From the NCBI RefSeq assembly GCF_900143075.1, contig NZ_FRCY01000002.1, forward strand, positions 186,001-250,000: DNA of 64,000 nucleotides, in the 5' to 3' direction. Positions 35,070 to 43,285 of the stretch are shown here, piece after piece. The DNA is from Cyclobacterium lianum. Its GTDB lineage: Bacteria > Bacteroidota > Bacteroidia > Cytophagales > Cyclobacteriaceae. Position 1 is the stretch's first letter. Each line of letters starts with the position of its first letter. The notes under the pieces are model-generated. The model was given only the letters and a program-made list of their open reading frames with translations, made no database searches and was not told where the DNA came from. The position numbers were made by a program, and so were the translations under genes.

Positions 35070-36454
35070 TTTCTTTGAATGAATTTAGAGGATACGATAT
35101 AAATCAAAACGGCAACAAACCAGCCCGGCAGACCGAGAAAAAAAATCTCTATGCCCACAACAAGATTCAGAAGCAGACAGAAAATCAAAGTAACCGTCCA
35201 GGTCAACGCCACGGACCAGTTTAGGGATATCCCCATTTGCGCTGCATAATTGGGTTTGAGTCCCATTTTTTCCAGCAAATAGACATCTATAAAGATCACT
35301 GCACCTACTGGCATAAGAATCAGACCATACAGGGCCACAAACTCCAGCAACATCATGACCAATGCTGGGAAACAGGCGGCGATGGTGGTAAAAAGGCCAA
35401 CCAACAGGGTTACTTTCCAGGTTTTCCACTTCGGGTTGATGGACTGGATCGCCAGGCCGGCCCTGTATAGTGTTGGATTGGCGGTGGTCCAGCCGGCGAT
35501 GACCACACATGCCGCACCGGCTACCCCTACTGCACTGTAAGCGATGGGCCCCGGGGCGAAGGTGAGGCTTCCTTCTGATTCGATTAAAAACAGGGAATAC
35601 AGAATACCGGAAGCGATCCAGGCGACAAAATGACCTAAGAACACACCCGTAGCTGAAGAAAAACCATACTGCCACTTTTTGGCATATCGCAGTAAGGACA
35701 AATCAGCCATACCAATATGCATGGCCATATTACAAAACCAGGCAAAAAACAGGATATGCCAGAAACCAAACTTGCTTTGGCCCTCAAGTGGCACTCCTGT
35801 CCAAATGGTACTTTCTGCTACCGACCAAAACGAACCCACTTCGGTGACGCCCAACCTGGGTAGTACGGCCAGCGCGGCGGCAATAAACACCATGATCATC
35901 CACGGGGCAGCCACCATGGCAAACTTAGACACCTGGTCAAAGCCAAACATGGCAATGACAGTCGTCACTGCACCTACCACGAAAACAGTGGTCACCCAAC
36001 CTACATTATTGGGATATACGTCCGTAAGCTGAGGCATGGTCATGTCAAAAGGAATACCTACTGCCGTGGCAGCTACGGCGATCATGGCCCCCGCCAGAAA
36101 ACAAAACAAACCGGCATTTACAAGATTGTAGATCAACGTAAATTGTTTTCCCGCAATTTTCTCCAATAAAAAATAAAGTGTAACCCGGGTCTTTACTGCG
36201 ATTTTTGCCGTTAGAAATGCCCAACTTAATACAGCGAGGATATTGCCCAGAATCAAACCGGTCACCAGATCTATGGCACTGGCCCCATGGGCTACAAACA
36301 AGGGACCGATTACAAATTCCGTCCCGGCGGTATGCTCTCCGGCGTAAGTGCCTAAAAAACTGCGCCAGCCCTTTAGCTTGTTGCCCGGGATGGCTTCCTG
36401 CTCATATTCGTTGACTGCATTTAACCTGGCAACAAGACTTTTCTTATTCTGCAT
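35066..36454 (-). CDS. NCS1-type permease (purine/cytosine permease superfamily)
   Basis: This 462-residue inner-membrane transporter has about twelve helices and NCS1 features: NEYEQEAIPGNKLKGWRSF at the N-terminus, the substrate region AEHTAGTEFVIGPLFVAHGAS-like in helix one, and later GWTTANPTLYRAGLAIQ. NCS1 proteins usually import nucleobases, allantoin or thiamine precursors with H+ or Na+. Here the gene lies in a rhamnoside locus between a GntR regulator and a coupled 63-residue membrane protein. It may therefore carry a sugar or a rhamnosylated compound. The true substrate is unknown. Confidence 0.85.
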   Translation of the reverse strand: MQNKKSLVARLNAVNEYEQEAIPGNKLKGWRSFLGTYAGEHTAGTEFVIGPLFVAHGASAIDLVTGLILGNILAVLSWAFLTAKIAVKTRVTLYFLLEKIAGKQFTLIYNLVNAGLFCFLAGAMIAVAATAVGIPFDMTMPQLTDVYPNNVGWVTTVFVVGAVTTVIAMFGFDQVSKFAMVAAPWMIMVFIAAALAVLPRLGVTEVGSFWSVAESTIWTGVPLEGQSKFGFWHILFFAWFCNMAMHIGMADLSLLRYAKKWQYGFSSATGVFLGHFVAWIASGILYSLFLIESEGSLTFAPGPIAYSAVGVAGAACVVIAGWTTANPTLYRAGLAIQSINPKWKTWKVTLLVGLFTTIAACFPALVMMLLEFVALYGLILMPVGAVIFIDVYLLEKMGLKPNYAAQMGISLNWSVALTWTVTLIFCLLLNLVVGIEIFFLGLPGWFVAVLIYIVSSKFIQRK

Positions 36455-36566
36455 ACATTAAGGTGGGGTATCAAGCTTATCAATTTATTTCACTTTTGGC
36501 ACACACGATCGGGCCGGGACTGTGTATTTTTCGAACTAAAAAGCTGTAGCAATAAACTACATTCAC

Positions 36567-37616
36567 CTACACCGAACCCCTGTTGATGAATTTGAATACA
36601 TTTTTGACCGATTCCTTTTTGTTCTTTTTGATCATGTAGGCTGCAGTTTCGCCCATCAATTTGAAGTCGGTAGAGATGACCGTTATGCCCAGAAGCTCTT
36701 TTAGAGGGGTATCGTTGTAAGAAATGATGCCGATTTCTTTACCCAGAACATAATGTTGCTCACGGACCTGCTTCACCAGGTTTACCAGGTCATTTTCTTC
36801 GATGACCACGAAAGCGTCTTTTGGTCGGAGTTCCATTTCGGGGTATACCGTCTCCAGAACTTCAAAATCAAAATCAAAATCCTGACAAAATTTTTTAAAA
36901 CCAAGGAGAATTTCTCTCGGATAAGGATATACGGTTTCCAATGGATAAACCAACATCAGCTTTTCGTAGTGCTGAAGCTGGAAAATTCCCTCGCAGAGGG
37001 CATTGTAAATGTCATTCTTAAAATCCTGATAAATGGCAGATATGCCTTCGCCCAGTTCAGGGATCTGATTGTCCATGATGATCAACTTGTCATCCGGAAT
37101 CCTTTTCAGACATTTCATTACCTCGGGATCCAGGTTATAATGTCCGTGTTTCTCATGTTTGAAATGGGGCATGAGAACGTAATAATCATAAGCCCCCATA
37201 TTTTCGTTCAAAATATTCTGCAGCATCCTGGGGTCACAATGGTAAATGTTCAAATCTACCTGGGCATCTGCCCCCATGCTGTCAATAAATGAATTGTATG
37301 TCTTCAGCTTGTAATTGCTGAGCTTATTCAGCAGAAATAGCACCCTCAATTTGGATGTGGAAATATTTTTCGCCACGTAGTACCCTTTTCCCTTAACCGA
37401 GAGAATGATCTTCTTTTCCTTTAGCTGATTGTAGGCCTTTTCCACGGTATCTCTGGAGAGATAATGCTCTTCACTGATTTCATTAATGGAAGGAATTTTA
37501 TCTCCTACCAACAAATGTGAATTTTCTATATCCTCGATGATGGAATTTACAATCTGCTGATATTTGGGAATTCTGGAATTTTCATCCAGCCGGACAAGAG
37601 TCTTTACTGCATTCAT
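36567..37616 (-). CDS. GntR family transcriptional regulator with sugar-binding-like effector domain
   Basis: This 349-residue regulator has a winged helix-turn-helix at about residues 10-80 (IPKYQQIVNSIIEDIENSHL, GDKIPSINEISEEHYLSRDTVEKAYNQL, split here). The C-terminal 260 residues have the two-lobed periplasmic-binding-protein-like fold of LacI-type effector domains (ISYNDTPLKELLGITVISTD). This is the architecture of Bacteroides FucR, which senses fucose, and of AraR-like proteins. It lies between the hydrolase and permease genes and is preceded by a perfect 8-bp-arm palindrome that is probably its own operator. L-rhamnose or a derivative is the most likely effector, by context. Confidence 0.9.
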   Translation of the reverse strand: MNAVKTLVRLDENSRIPKYQQIVNSIIEDIENSHLLVGDKIPSINEISEEHYLSRDTVEKAYNQLKEKKIILSVKGKGYYVAKNISTSKLRVLFLLNKLSNYKLKTYNSFIDSMGADAQVDLNIYHCDPRMLQNILNENMGAYDYYVLMPHFKHEKHGHYNLDPEVMKCLKRIPDDKLIIMDNQIPELGEGISAIYQDFKNDIYNALCEGIFQLQHYEKLMLVYPLETVYPYPREILLGFKKFCQDFDFDFEVLETVYPEMELRPKDAFVVIEENDLVNLVKQVREQHYVLGKEIGIISYNDTPLKELLGITVISTDFKLMGETAAYMIKKNKKESVKNVFKFINRGSV

Positions 37617-37649
37617 GGGTTCTGGTTATTTTGAGCTGTCAATAGATGG

Positions 37650-37659
37650 CATTTACAAT
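37650..37659 (-). promoter_or_regulatory. Direct repeat of the operator half-site
   Basis: CATTTACAAT here repeats the ten bases at 37697-37706 exactly, 47 bases away and in the same orientation. It may be a second, weaker contact for the GntR protein close to the start of its own gene at 37616. Confidence 0.4.
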
Positions 37660-37688
37660 GTCATGATTAAAATTAACTATTTTTTTTA

Positions 37689-37707
37689 AATTGTAACATT
37701 TACAATT
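37689..37707. promoter_or_regulatory. Palindromic operator of the GntR regulator
   Basis: AATTGTAA-CAT-TTACAATT is a perfect inverted repeat with 8-base arms and a 3-base centre, 73 bases upstream of the gntR-type start codon. Size and symmetry fit GntR-family operators. It probably mediates autoregulation. It lies in a 127-base gap rich in A and T. Confidence 0.65.
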
Positions 37708-37743
37708 AATTGAAATTAGTAAAGCTTACCATAAAAAGTTTTA

Positions 37744-40563
37744 TCAGTGGTGGATTTCGATGCTGACCGGACCGCGGATACCGGAAGGCATGGTATCCCA
37801 GCCCGATGCATCGAATGGACCGTAATCGATATTTACAAAATTTATCTCATGGTAATTTCTCCAGACAATGTCATTTTGATCCAGGTAGCGGACCCTGTTG
37901 GCCATCAGGTTGGCCACTTCTATTCGCAAATCGTTGTCACCCTCCCGGACAAAACCGGTAATATCCAGCCTGAATGGCAGGCCAAAAGCATAGCCGATCT
38001 CTTTGCCGTTGATCCATACCCTTGCACTCTCCAGCACCTGGCCTAGTTCCAGCAGGTATTTTGCACCTGCATCTATCTGCCCCAGTTCGAAAGAGTTTTC
38101 GTAAATCGCCTGCCCGGAAAAATTCAACGCTGCCGGATCATCCAGATCAGTCCATGGTTTGATTTCTTCCAAAGTCACAGGATCAGGAATTTCCGGACCT
38201 CCGTCAGCAAATTCCAGGTTCCAGGGCCCGGCTACCGGAACGATTTCCGGGCTGCTGTTTCGATACCGCCAAAAGGGAATATCTTCCGGATCCCCATCGG
38301 GTACATGGATAACCAGAGATTGGCCCGGATCCAACTGCACCCGAACTGTACTTTCACTGTCGCCAGCCATCATGCCTGCTTTTCCCACCTTACCTTGTTC
38401 AGGCTCCATCAAAACCACTGCCTTGCTTCCATGACGCAGGGGTATGGCCTTGTCAACCGGACTGCCAGAGTGATTGACAAGGTAGTAATACTTCTCTCCT
38501 TCCAAATCCCGTCTGACAAATTTTAGTCCTTCATCTACCATCGGCTCCCGCTGCAATCCCAGCCCTTCCAGGGCTTCAAAAACATTATTTGTCAGAATCA
38601 CCTTTCCCGCACCCTTTTGGGCCTCTTCTCCGTAAGGTTTGCTGTCAAAGGCCAGGGATTGCCAAAGGGACAGCATGGCTTCCCTTCGTGACAAATGATC
38701 GTTAAAACCCGGCACATCTTTAGGTACCTGCTGGAAAATCACGGTTCCTCCCTTTTCTGCCAGGGAAATGATATTCTCCAGTGTGGACACGGGCATGTAT
38801 CCAGCCTCTGGTATCACCAAAACCTTCGCGTGGTACTTGCCTTCGGCAGCCGAGTATTGCCCATTTTCAATTTGTAAACCTGCTATCATGAGATCTGAGA
38901 CAAAGTCCAGCCCAAAGCCTTTATCCATCAACATTTTGGATTGCTGATAAAATGCCGTGGGATGCAGCCATTCATCTATCCCGTGAACGGTAAGCATTTT
39001 GGACAAGCCCTCAGGATCTGCCCAGACATCATATACTGGCCAGTACATCATGATCTCATGGTCGGGAGTACCAGCCTGCAATACGGACTGCACTCGCTGT
39101 ATGTAAGCATTGAAACCTTTGAAATGCGGCCAGAGGCTGTTGTGTGTGTTCAGGTTTAACGAAGCATAAAACAGCCATCCAGGAAAATCTACTCCTTCCG
39201 GAGAGTAGGTGACGCCATGATAAAACATGTGATTGACACCCGCAAGAAAAGCTTGCTCCAGTTCTGGCTTGGCCTGCGAGAAGGCAGATTTGAAGTGTTC
39301 TCCCAGCCAGGTGAAAGTCTCTGTAGACACCAGGTTTTTTCCGGTGAGGTGTGCTGCAGAGGAGGCAAATTTTAACATGATGGGATCTGGATCTACATTC
39401 CGGATATCGGCACTGTCTCTGCGGATGCCCGGAATGGGAAAATAGCTGGATCCGAAAGTCTCTCCTTCAGGTATGTCTACGGCTGCATAAAGATCCAGCA
39501 GATTGCCCGGGGACCCGTGGGCCTGATTTTTGGTCTTTTTACCGTGGCTATTGGCCCATTCTGTCCAGGGCATGGTAAAATTCGCCAGCAGCATTTCATG
39601 AATGGTTTCTCTGTAGTCGGATTTCAGCCTGGCGCTGGTATCATCGGGCTCTTCGGCAAATAGCTCAGGCAGGTGATCCCTAAGATCATAACCACGTTTC
39701 TGTTCAAAGACCTCAAAAAAATCAGCAGTAAAATCTGATCCGTATACTTCAAAGCTGTCGTTATAAAAAGAGCGAATGCCAGGAAAATCCTGCTGAAAAG
39801 CCTTCTCAAAATGGTCCAGATAACGATTTACCGCCTCATCAGAATAATGATCGAGGGTAAAACCCTTACCTCCCGGTGCCGCTCTTTTCACCATCTGGCC
39901 GGTCTGGGCCTGAAAAATAGCGATCAGCTCCCATTGGCCGGAGGCATTCCAATCCAGATTCAGTGAATCGATTACCTTGTCTGAAAGGTTTTCCACGGTA
40001 TCTCCCTGATAAGCCATCAGCGTATGCAGGCCGTGATGTAGTCCTGCCGCACGCTTGTCCTCCAGCACCAGCGGCCGGTCAAGTCCTTGCCCCGCGGTAT
40101 AGCTGTATTTTTGAACGACCATTCTTTGAGCCGCCCGTTCCGGGCTGACCATGGGACCGCCAAATGGCCAGCCGGTTCCCTGGGTCAGGTCAATTCCCAT
40201 GTTCAAACTATCTGCTTTGGCAACAGTATGCTGCAGCATGTCCATCCACTCCGGAGAAAGGTGTTCCAAAAATCGATCTTCAAAGCCCTTAGCCCCATAT
40301 ATGGGAGCAATTTCAAGACCGCCTAGACCGGCATCTTCGTATTCTTCGAGAAGCCAGGTCAGATTTTCTTTATCCACGGCATTGCCCATCCACCACCATC
40401 GGGTCCAGGGTTTTGATGTTTGGGTTACTTCAGGCCATTCACCGGCCCTTACCGAATTGGTTCTTTCCGGTATAGGTTCGCAGCCGTTCAGGCCCACTAC
40501 AGCTGCAGAAACTAGCAGCATCAGGATGCCGATGGATGGCAAAGCTTTTCTATTTCTAAACAT
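37744..40563 (-). CDS. GH106-type alpha-L-rhamnosidase lipoprotein
   Basis: This 939-residue exported hydrolase has a lipobox LNGC (C28), so it should be a membrane-anchored lipoprotein. KPWTRWWWMGNAVDKENL (about 51-68) and GLGGLEIAPIYGAKG are the N-terminal hallmarks of the GH106 family. GIDLTQGTGWPFGGP and YNDSFEVYGSDFT carry the barrel and acidic active-site region. The last 150 residues look like a beta-sandwich sugar-binding domain with WINGKEIGYAFGLPFRLDIT. GH106 enzymes remove terminal alpha-L-rhamnose from plant or bacterial glycans and glycosides. The gene follows an L-rhamnose mutarotase gene by 11 bases, which supports rhamnose as product. Confidence 0.9.
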   Translation of the reverse strand: MFRNRKALPSIGILMLLVSAAVVGLNGCEPIPERTNSVRAGEWPEVTQTSKPWTRWWWMGNAVDKENLTWLLEEYEDAGLGGLEIAPIYGAKGFEDRFLEHLSPEWMDMLQHTVAKADSLNMGIDLTQGTGWPFGGPMVSPERAAQRMVVQKYSYTAGQGLDRPLVLEDKRAAGLHHGLHTLMAYQGDTVENLSDKVIDSLNLDWNASGQWELIAIFQAQTGQMVKRAAPGGKGFTLDHYSDEAVNRYLDHFEKAFQQDFPGIRSFYNDSFEVYGSDFTADFFEVFEQKRGYDLRDHLPELFAEEPDDTSARLKSDYRETIHEMLLANFTMPWTEWANSHGKKTKNQAHGSPGNLLDLYAAVDIPEGETFGSSYFPIPGIRRDSADIRNVDPDPIMLKFASSAAHLTGKNLVSTETFTWLGEHFKSAFSQAKPELEQAFLAGVNHMFYHGVTYSPEGVDFPGWLFYASLNLNTHNSLWPHFKGFNAYIQRVQSVLQAGTPDHEIMMYWPVYDVWADPEGLSKMLTVHGIDEWLHPTAFYQQSKMLMDKGFGLDFVSDLMIAGLQIENGQYSAAEGKYHAKVLVIPEAGYMPVSTLENIISLAEKGGTVIFQQVPKDVPGFNDHLSRREAMLSLWQSLAFDSKPYGEEAQKGAGKVILTNNVFEALEGLGLQREPMVDEGLKFVRRDLEGEKYYYLVNHSGSPVDKAIPLRHGSKAVVLMEPEQGKVGKAGMMAGDSESTVRVQLDPGQSLVIHVPDGDPEDIPFWRYRNSSPEIVPVAGPWNLEFADGGPEIPDPVTLEEIKPWTDLDDPAALNFSGQAIYENSFELGQIDAGAKYLLELGQVLESARVWINGKEIGYAFGLPFRLDITGFVREGDNDLRIEVANLMANRVRYLDQNDIVWRNYHEINFVNIDYGPFDASGWDTMPSGIRGPVSIEIHH

Positions 40564-40574
40564 CTTGATTTTAT

Positions 40575-40886
40575 TTACAGGCTATAAACCTTTTGCAGGC
40601 GTTGAACCTTTGGAGATTTGTCGGGATTGGTTTCCATCAGGTCTGCCATAAAGTCCCACCATTTTTTCATGATGGTCTCCCCCGCGAGGCTGCCGGCATG
40701 GTTGTCCTCACTCAGGCTTTGAAAAGCGAAGAGGGTACCGGTAGGCTTGTCCAGAAAAATGTGGTAAGACAGGATTCCGGCTTTCCTAAGCAGGTTTTCC
40801 AGTTCCGGCCAGATTTGTTGATGGCGTTTTTCATATTCCGCTTCATTTCCTGGCAGAAGCTTCATGGTAAAGGCTACAGGTATCAT
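40575..40886 (-). CDS. rhaM: L-rhamnose mutarotase
   Basis: This 103-residue protein starts at the ATG at 40886 (MIPVAFTMKLLPG), which places the catalytic histidine at H22 in RHQQIWPEL and gives the usual family length of about 104. A longer in-frame reading would add 30 residues with no family match. KKWWDFMADLM supplies the conserved tryptophans. The enzyme interconverts the alpha and beta anomers of L-rhamnose. It is the first gene of the unit with the GH106-type hydrolase. Isomerase, kinase and aldolase genes for rhamnose breakdown are not in the window. Confidence 0.93.
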   Translation of the reverse strand: MIPVAFTMKLLPGNEAEYEKRHQQIWPELENLLRKAGILSYHIFLDKPTGTLFAFQSLSEDNHAGSLAGETIMKKWWDFMADLMETNPDKSPKVQRLQKVYSL

Positions 40887-41242
40887 GGGAAAAGTTGATT
40901 TTGATGTTGAAATAAAAGAAGGTTTTCCAAAATCCAAAGGAAAGATCGGAAAGATTTGCCTGATAATAAGAAACAAAAGGTTTTACCGGAAAGCCAAAGA
41001 GAAGAGCGGAGCACTTCAGGCGCTCGAAAATTTTTTCATTCACAAATATTATCCGGCACTTTTAAAACGCCTGGCAAAAAGTACATCAAAACAGCAACCG
41101 ATATAATTTTTATGCTGCGAAGCGGGCAGGTTACTTCCATTTTTATCTTTCAGCATTGCCAAAATCCAACTCACTGGTTATTAACGGCGCTGGTTTTAAT
41201 TTCCGCCTATATGCCTTACCTTTGCCCAATTAAGAAAAAAGT
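40887..41242. other. 356-base divergent intergenic region (rhaM / SlyD-like gene)
   Basis: The region holds the plus-strand promoter of the isomerase gene at its right end. No box of the TAnnTTTG type is visible on the minus strand for rhaM. Two overlapping plus-strand reading frames cross it but show no family signature, so I treat it as non-coding. Confidence 0.6.
41194..41224 (+). promoter_or_regulatory. Promoter of the SlyD-like isomerase gene
   Basis: TTTT (41194-41197) is followed after 19 bases by TACCTTTG (41217-41224), one mismatch from the Bacteroidota promoter consensus. The ATG is 19 bases past the box, leaving a short leader of about 13 bases. Confidence 0.6.
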
Positions 41243-41740
41243 ATGAAAGTCAATGAAAATATGGTCGTAGGCCTTACCTACGAACTAAAAGTGACCAATG
41301 AAGAACCGGAATCAGCACCTTTTAGTGTGGAGGTCAGAAATGAGGAGGATCCCTTTTTCTTCCTGTTTGGGAATAGCGGCTTGCCGGAGGCCTTTGAGAC
41401 CCGACTGAAAGACAAAACCAAAGGGGATGCGTTTGAATTTGTGCTGCAGGTAGACGAAGCCTATGGCAAGCCGGATGATGAACTAATCGTCTCCGTACCC
41501 AAATCCCAATTCAACCAGGAAACGGGATTTCAGGAAGACATGCTGCAGGAGGGTAATTTTCTCCCGCTGGTAGATGAGGATGGCTATCCCATGCAGGCCA
41601 AAATTGTGAAAGATCTGGGAGAAGAATTGCTGCTGGACTTCAACCACCCCCTTACAGGTATGAACCTGCATTTTGAAGGAGAGGTTTTTGAGATCAGGGA
41701 AGCCACAGACAAAGAAAAAAAGGAAGGTTTTATGGCCTGA
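41243..41740 (+). CDS. slyD: FKBP-type peptidyl-prolyl isomerase, SlyD-like
   Basis: This 165-residue cytoplasmic chaperone/isomerase has a split FKBP domain (MVVGLTYELKVTNEE at the start and LLLDFNHPLTGMNLHFEGEVFEIREAT near the end). Between them is an insert-in-flap region, about residues 70-125 (AYGKPDDELIVSVPKSQF), as in SlyD. It catalyses cis-trans isomerisation of prolyl bonds and helps protein folding. The histidine- and cysteine-rich metal-binding tail of E. coli SlyD is absent. It is a single gene with its own promoter, converging on the ABC ATPase gene. Confidence 0.92.
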   Translation: MKVNENMVVGLTYELKVTNEEPESAPFSVEVRNEEDPFFFLFGNSGLPEAFETRLKDKTKGDAFEFVLQVDEAYGKPDDELIVSVPKSQFNQETGFQEDMLQEGNFLPLVDEDGYPMQAKIVKDLGEELLLDFNHPLTGMNLHFEGEVFEIREATDKEKKEGFMA

Positions 41741-41758
41741 ACCGGCATGTTCCGCTAA

Positions 41759-42721
41759 CTACTCATCCAGCCTCAAGATATGGCTTTCTTTCCAGTCCAG
41801 GTTTACCGAATCTCCTTTTCTTAATTTACGGATGGGAGCTGCTACCTGCCAGTAATTGGAATGTCCCTCCAGGGCCACTGTAAGCAGATCATGATCGGGG
41901 AAATACCTTTTTAGCAAGATTTTTCCGGCTGCCTTACCCTTTTCTTTGGTCACCTGGATGTGCGATGGACGAAGATATTTATTTTCGGAAAGTGCATTCA
42001 ACGGGCCAAAAAATCCGGCCACATAGGCTGTCTTTGGGTCCTGATGGATGTCTTTTATTTCCCCCTTTCTCATCAGCTTGCCATGCGCCATGACACAAAG
42101 CTTGTCAGTAATCAGAAGCGCATCCTGAATGTCATGGGTCACCAGCACCAAGGTAATAGCCAAATCCTGAAAGATCAGGTTCAGCTCGTCCAGCAGGGTT
42201 CTTTTTTGATGACTGTCCAGGGAACTGAAGGGTTCGTCCAATAGTAATACTTCCGGTTCCAAACTCATGGCCCGGGCAATGGCTACTTTCTGTTGCTGTC
42301 CACCGGAAAGCTGCCTCGGCAAGCTGTCCCTTTTCTTCTCCAGCCCAAACAGGCTTAACAATTCATCCAACCTCTCCCTGGCATAAGCTTTGTCGTACTG
42401 CAACAATGGTCGGCTGATGTTTTCCGCAACCGTGGAATGGGGGTATAGTCCCTTGTCCTGTTTTACCAGTTGAATGGCATCATAGCCCGGCACCAATTTT
42501 TCACCGGAATGAAGGATCCTTTCTCCCCTATAAAACACAGCGCCCTGATCCTGGGCCTCAAGACCTGCCATCAACCTGAGCAAGGTGCTCTTTCCACTTC
42601 CACTTGCCCCCACCACTGACCAACGCTCCCCTTGCCCGATTTCCATCGAAAAATCCGCTAAAGCTGTGGTAGGGCCCTCATAGGTTTTACTCAGCTTTTC
42701 TATAGATAAAAAACCCGTCAA
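41759..42721 (-). CDS. ABC transporter ATP-binding protein (PotA/FbpC-like) with TTG start
   Basis: This 320-residue ATPase has Walker A GASGSGKST (38-46), the signature LSGGQ (138-142), Walker B VLLLDEP (158-164), the H-loop THD and a TOBE-like C-terminal domain (about 240-320). That build is typical of CUT1/spermidine/iron importers. No permease or binding protein lies next to it, so its transport partner is unknown. The first usable start is TTG at 42721, which overlaps the TGA of the MmcQ gene (TTGA). The next ATG is at codon 26, after the first strand of the fold and shortly before the Walker A motif, so TTG is very likely correct. Confidence 0.88.
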   Translation of the reverse strand: MTGFLSIEKLSKTYEGPTTALADFSMEIGQGERWSVVGASGSGKSTLLRLMAGLEAQDQGAVFYRGERILHSGEKLVPGYDAIQLVKQDKGLYPHSTVAENISRPLLQYDKAYARERLDELLSLFGLEKKRDSLPRQLSGGQQQKVAIARAMSLEPEVLLLDEPFSSLDSHQKRTLLDELNLIFQDLAITLVLVTHDIQDALLITDKLCVMAHGKLMRKGEIKDIHQDPKTAYVAGFFGPLNALSENKYLRPSHIQVTKEKGKAAGKILLKRYFPDHDLLTVALEGHSNYWQVAAPIRKLRKGDSVNLDWKESHILRLDE

Positions 42722-43065
42722 ATGATTTGATCTTTTATTTTTTTCGAAAGACCGGAGTATACCAATTCATACGAATGGTCTACCAATTCCAGAATTATAG
42801 GATCGGGTATCGAACCATCAAAAGATACGGTATTCCAGTGTTTTTTGTTCATGTGATATCCCGGAACTATCCCATCATAGTGTTCTCTGAGTTCAATGGC
42901 CTTTTCGGGGTCACATTTCAGGTTGACGCTTTCAAACAAGGAAATATCAATAATGGCAAATATCTTGCCTCCCACTTTAAAACAAAGTGTGTCCACATCG
43001 AAGGGAGTGTCCTCTGTCACGCCCGGCTTTTCCAGGCAATAACTCCTAAAAAAGTCAATGGTCAT
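42718..43065 (-). CDS. MmcQ/YjbR family protein
   Basis: This 115-residue protein has the MmcQ/YjbR pattern: a GVTEDTPFD region, a LCFKVGGKIFAIID strand pair, and GYHMNKKHWNTVSFDG near the C-terminus. The fold resembles the CyaY/DNA-binding double-wing type. The function in vivo is not settled; some members are called DNA-binding. The gene starts exactly where the DUF6728 gene ends and is coupled to the ABC ATPase. Confidence 0.9.
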   Translation of the reverse strand: MTIDFFRSYCLEKPGVTEDTPFDVDTLCFKVGGKIFAIIDISLFESVNLKCDPEKAIELREHYDGIVPGYHMNKKHWNTVSFDGSIPDPIILELVDHSYELVYSGLSKKIKDQII

Positions 43066-43254
43066 TTAGGAAAGCCTTTTAAAAATCCAGAAGATAAGGG
43101 CTGCCAGAAATACCAATATGGATATCTTGTTGATTCCATGCATCATTCTCAGGTTGAAATTGCTTTTTTTATTGGGATCGGGCTTCCTGAACACCCGGAT
43201 AAAGTAATTGCCTACTTCCCCAACCTGAAAAAACTCCTTGATTTTATTCGACAT
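43066..43254 (-). CDS. DUF6728 family small membrane protein
   Basis: This 62-residue protein has a cationic N-terminal half (FFQVGEVGNYFIRVFRKPDP, then NFNLRMMHGINKISI) and one C-terminal membrane helix (about 44-60). It matches my memory of DUF6728, a conserved single-span family of Bacteroidota with no known role. It lies 31 bases after ispG in the same operon. Confidence 0.78.
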   Translation of the reverse strand: MSNKIKEFFQVGEVGNYFIRVFRKPDPNKKSNFNLRMMHGINKISILVFLAALIFWIFKRLS

Positions 43255-43285
43255 GATTTTTTAAATTATTAAATGAATTCAATGG

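Noticed and set aside
36501-36525. ACACA/TGTGT inverted repeat upstream of the permease gene
   Set aside because: The arms are only five bases with a 15-base spacer and do not resemble the GntR palindrome. Support is too weak for an operator or terminator.
40864-41106. Plus-strand reading frame of 80 codons overlapping the rhaM start
   Set aside because: The product is basic and without recognisable motifs. It starts inside rhaM on the opposite strand.
40956-41246. Plus-strand reading frame of 96 codons between rhaM and the SlyD-like gene
   Set aside because: It has no family signature and overlaps both another frame and the SlyD-like start. The good promoter at 41194-41224 lies inside it. 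It looks like chance.
41759-42721. ABC ATPase as part of a spermidine or iron import operon
   Set aside because: No permease or binding-protein genes are within reach. The neighbours are MmcQ, DUF6728 and ispG, so a specific substrate cannot be assigned.
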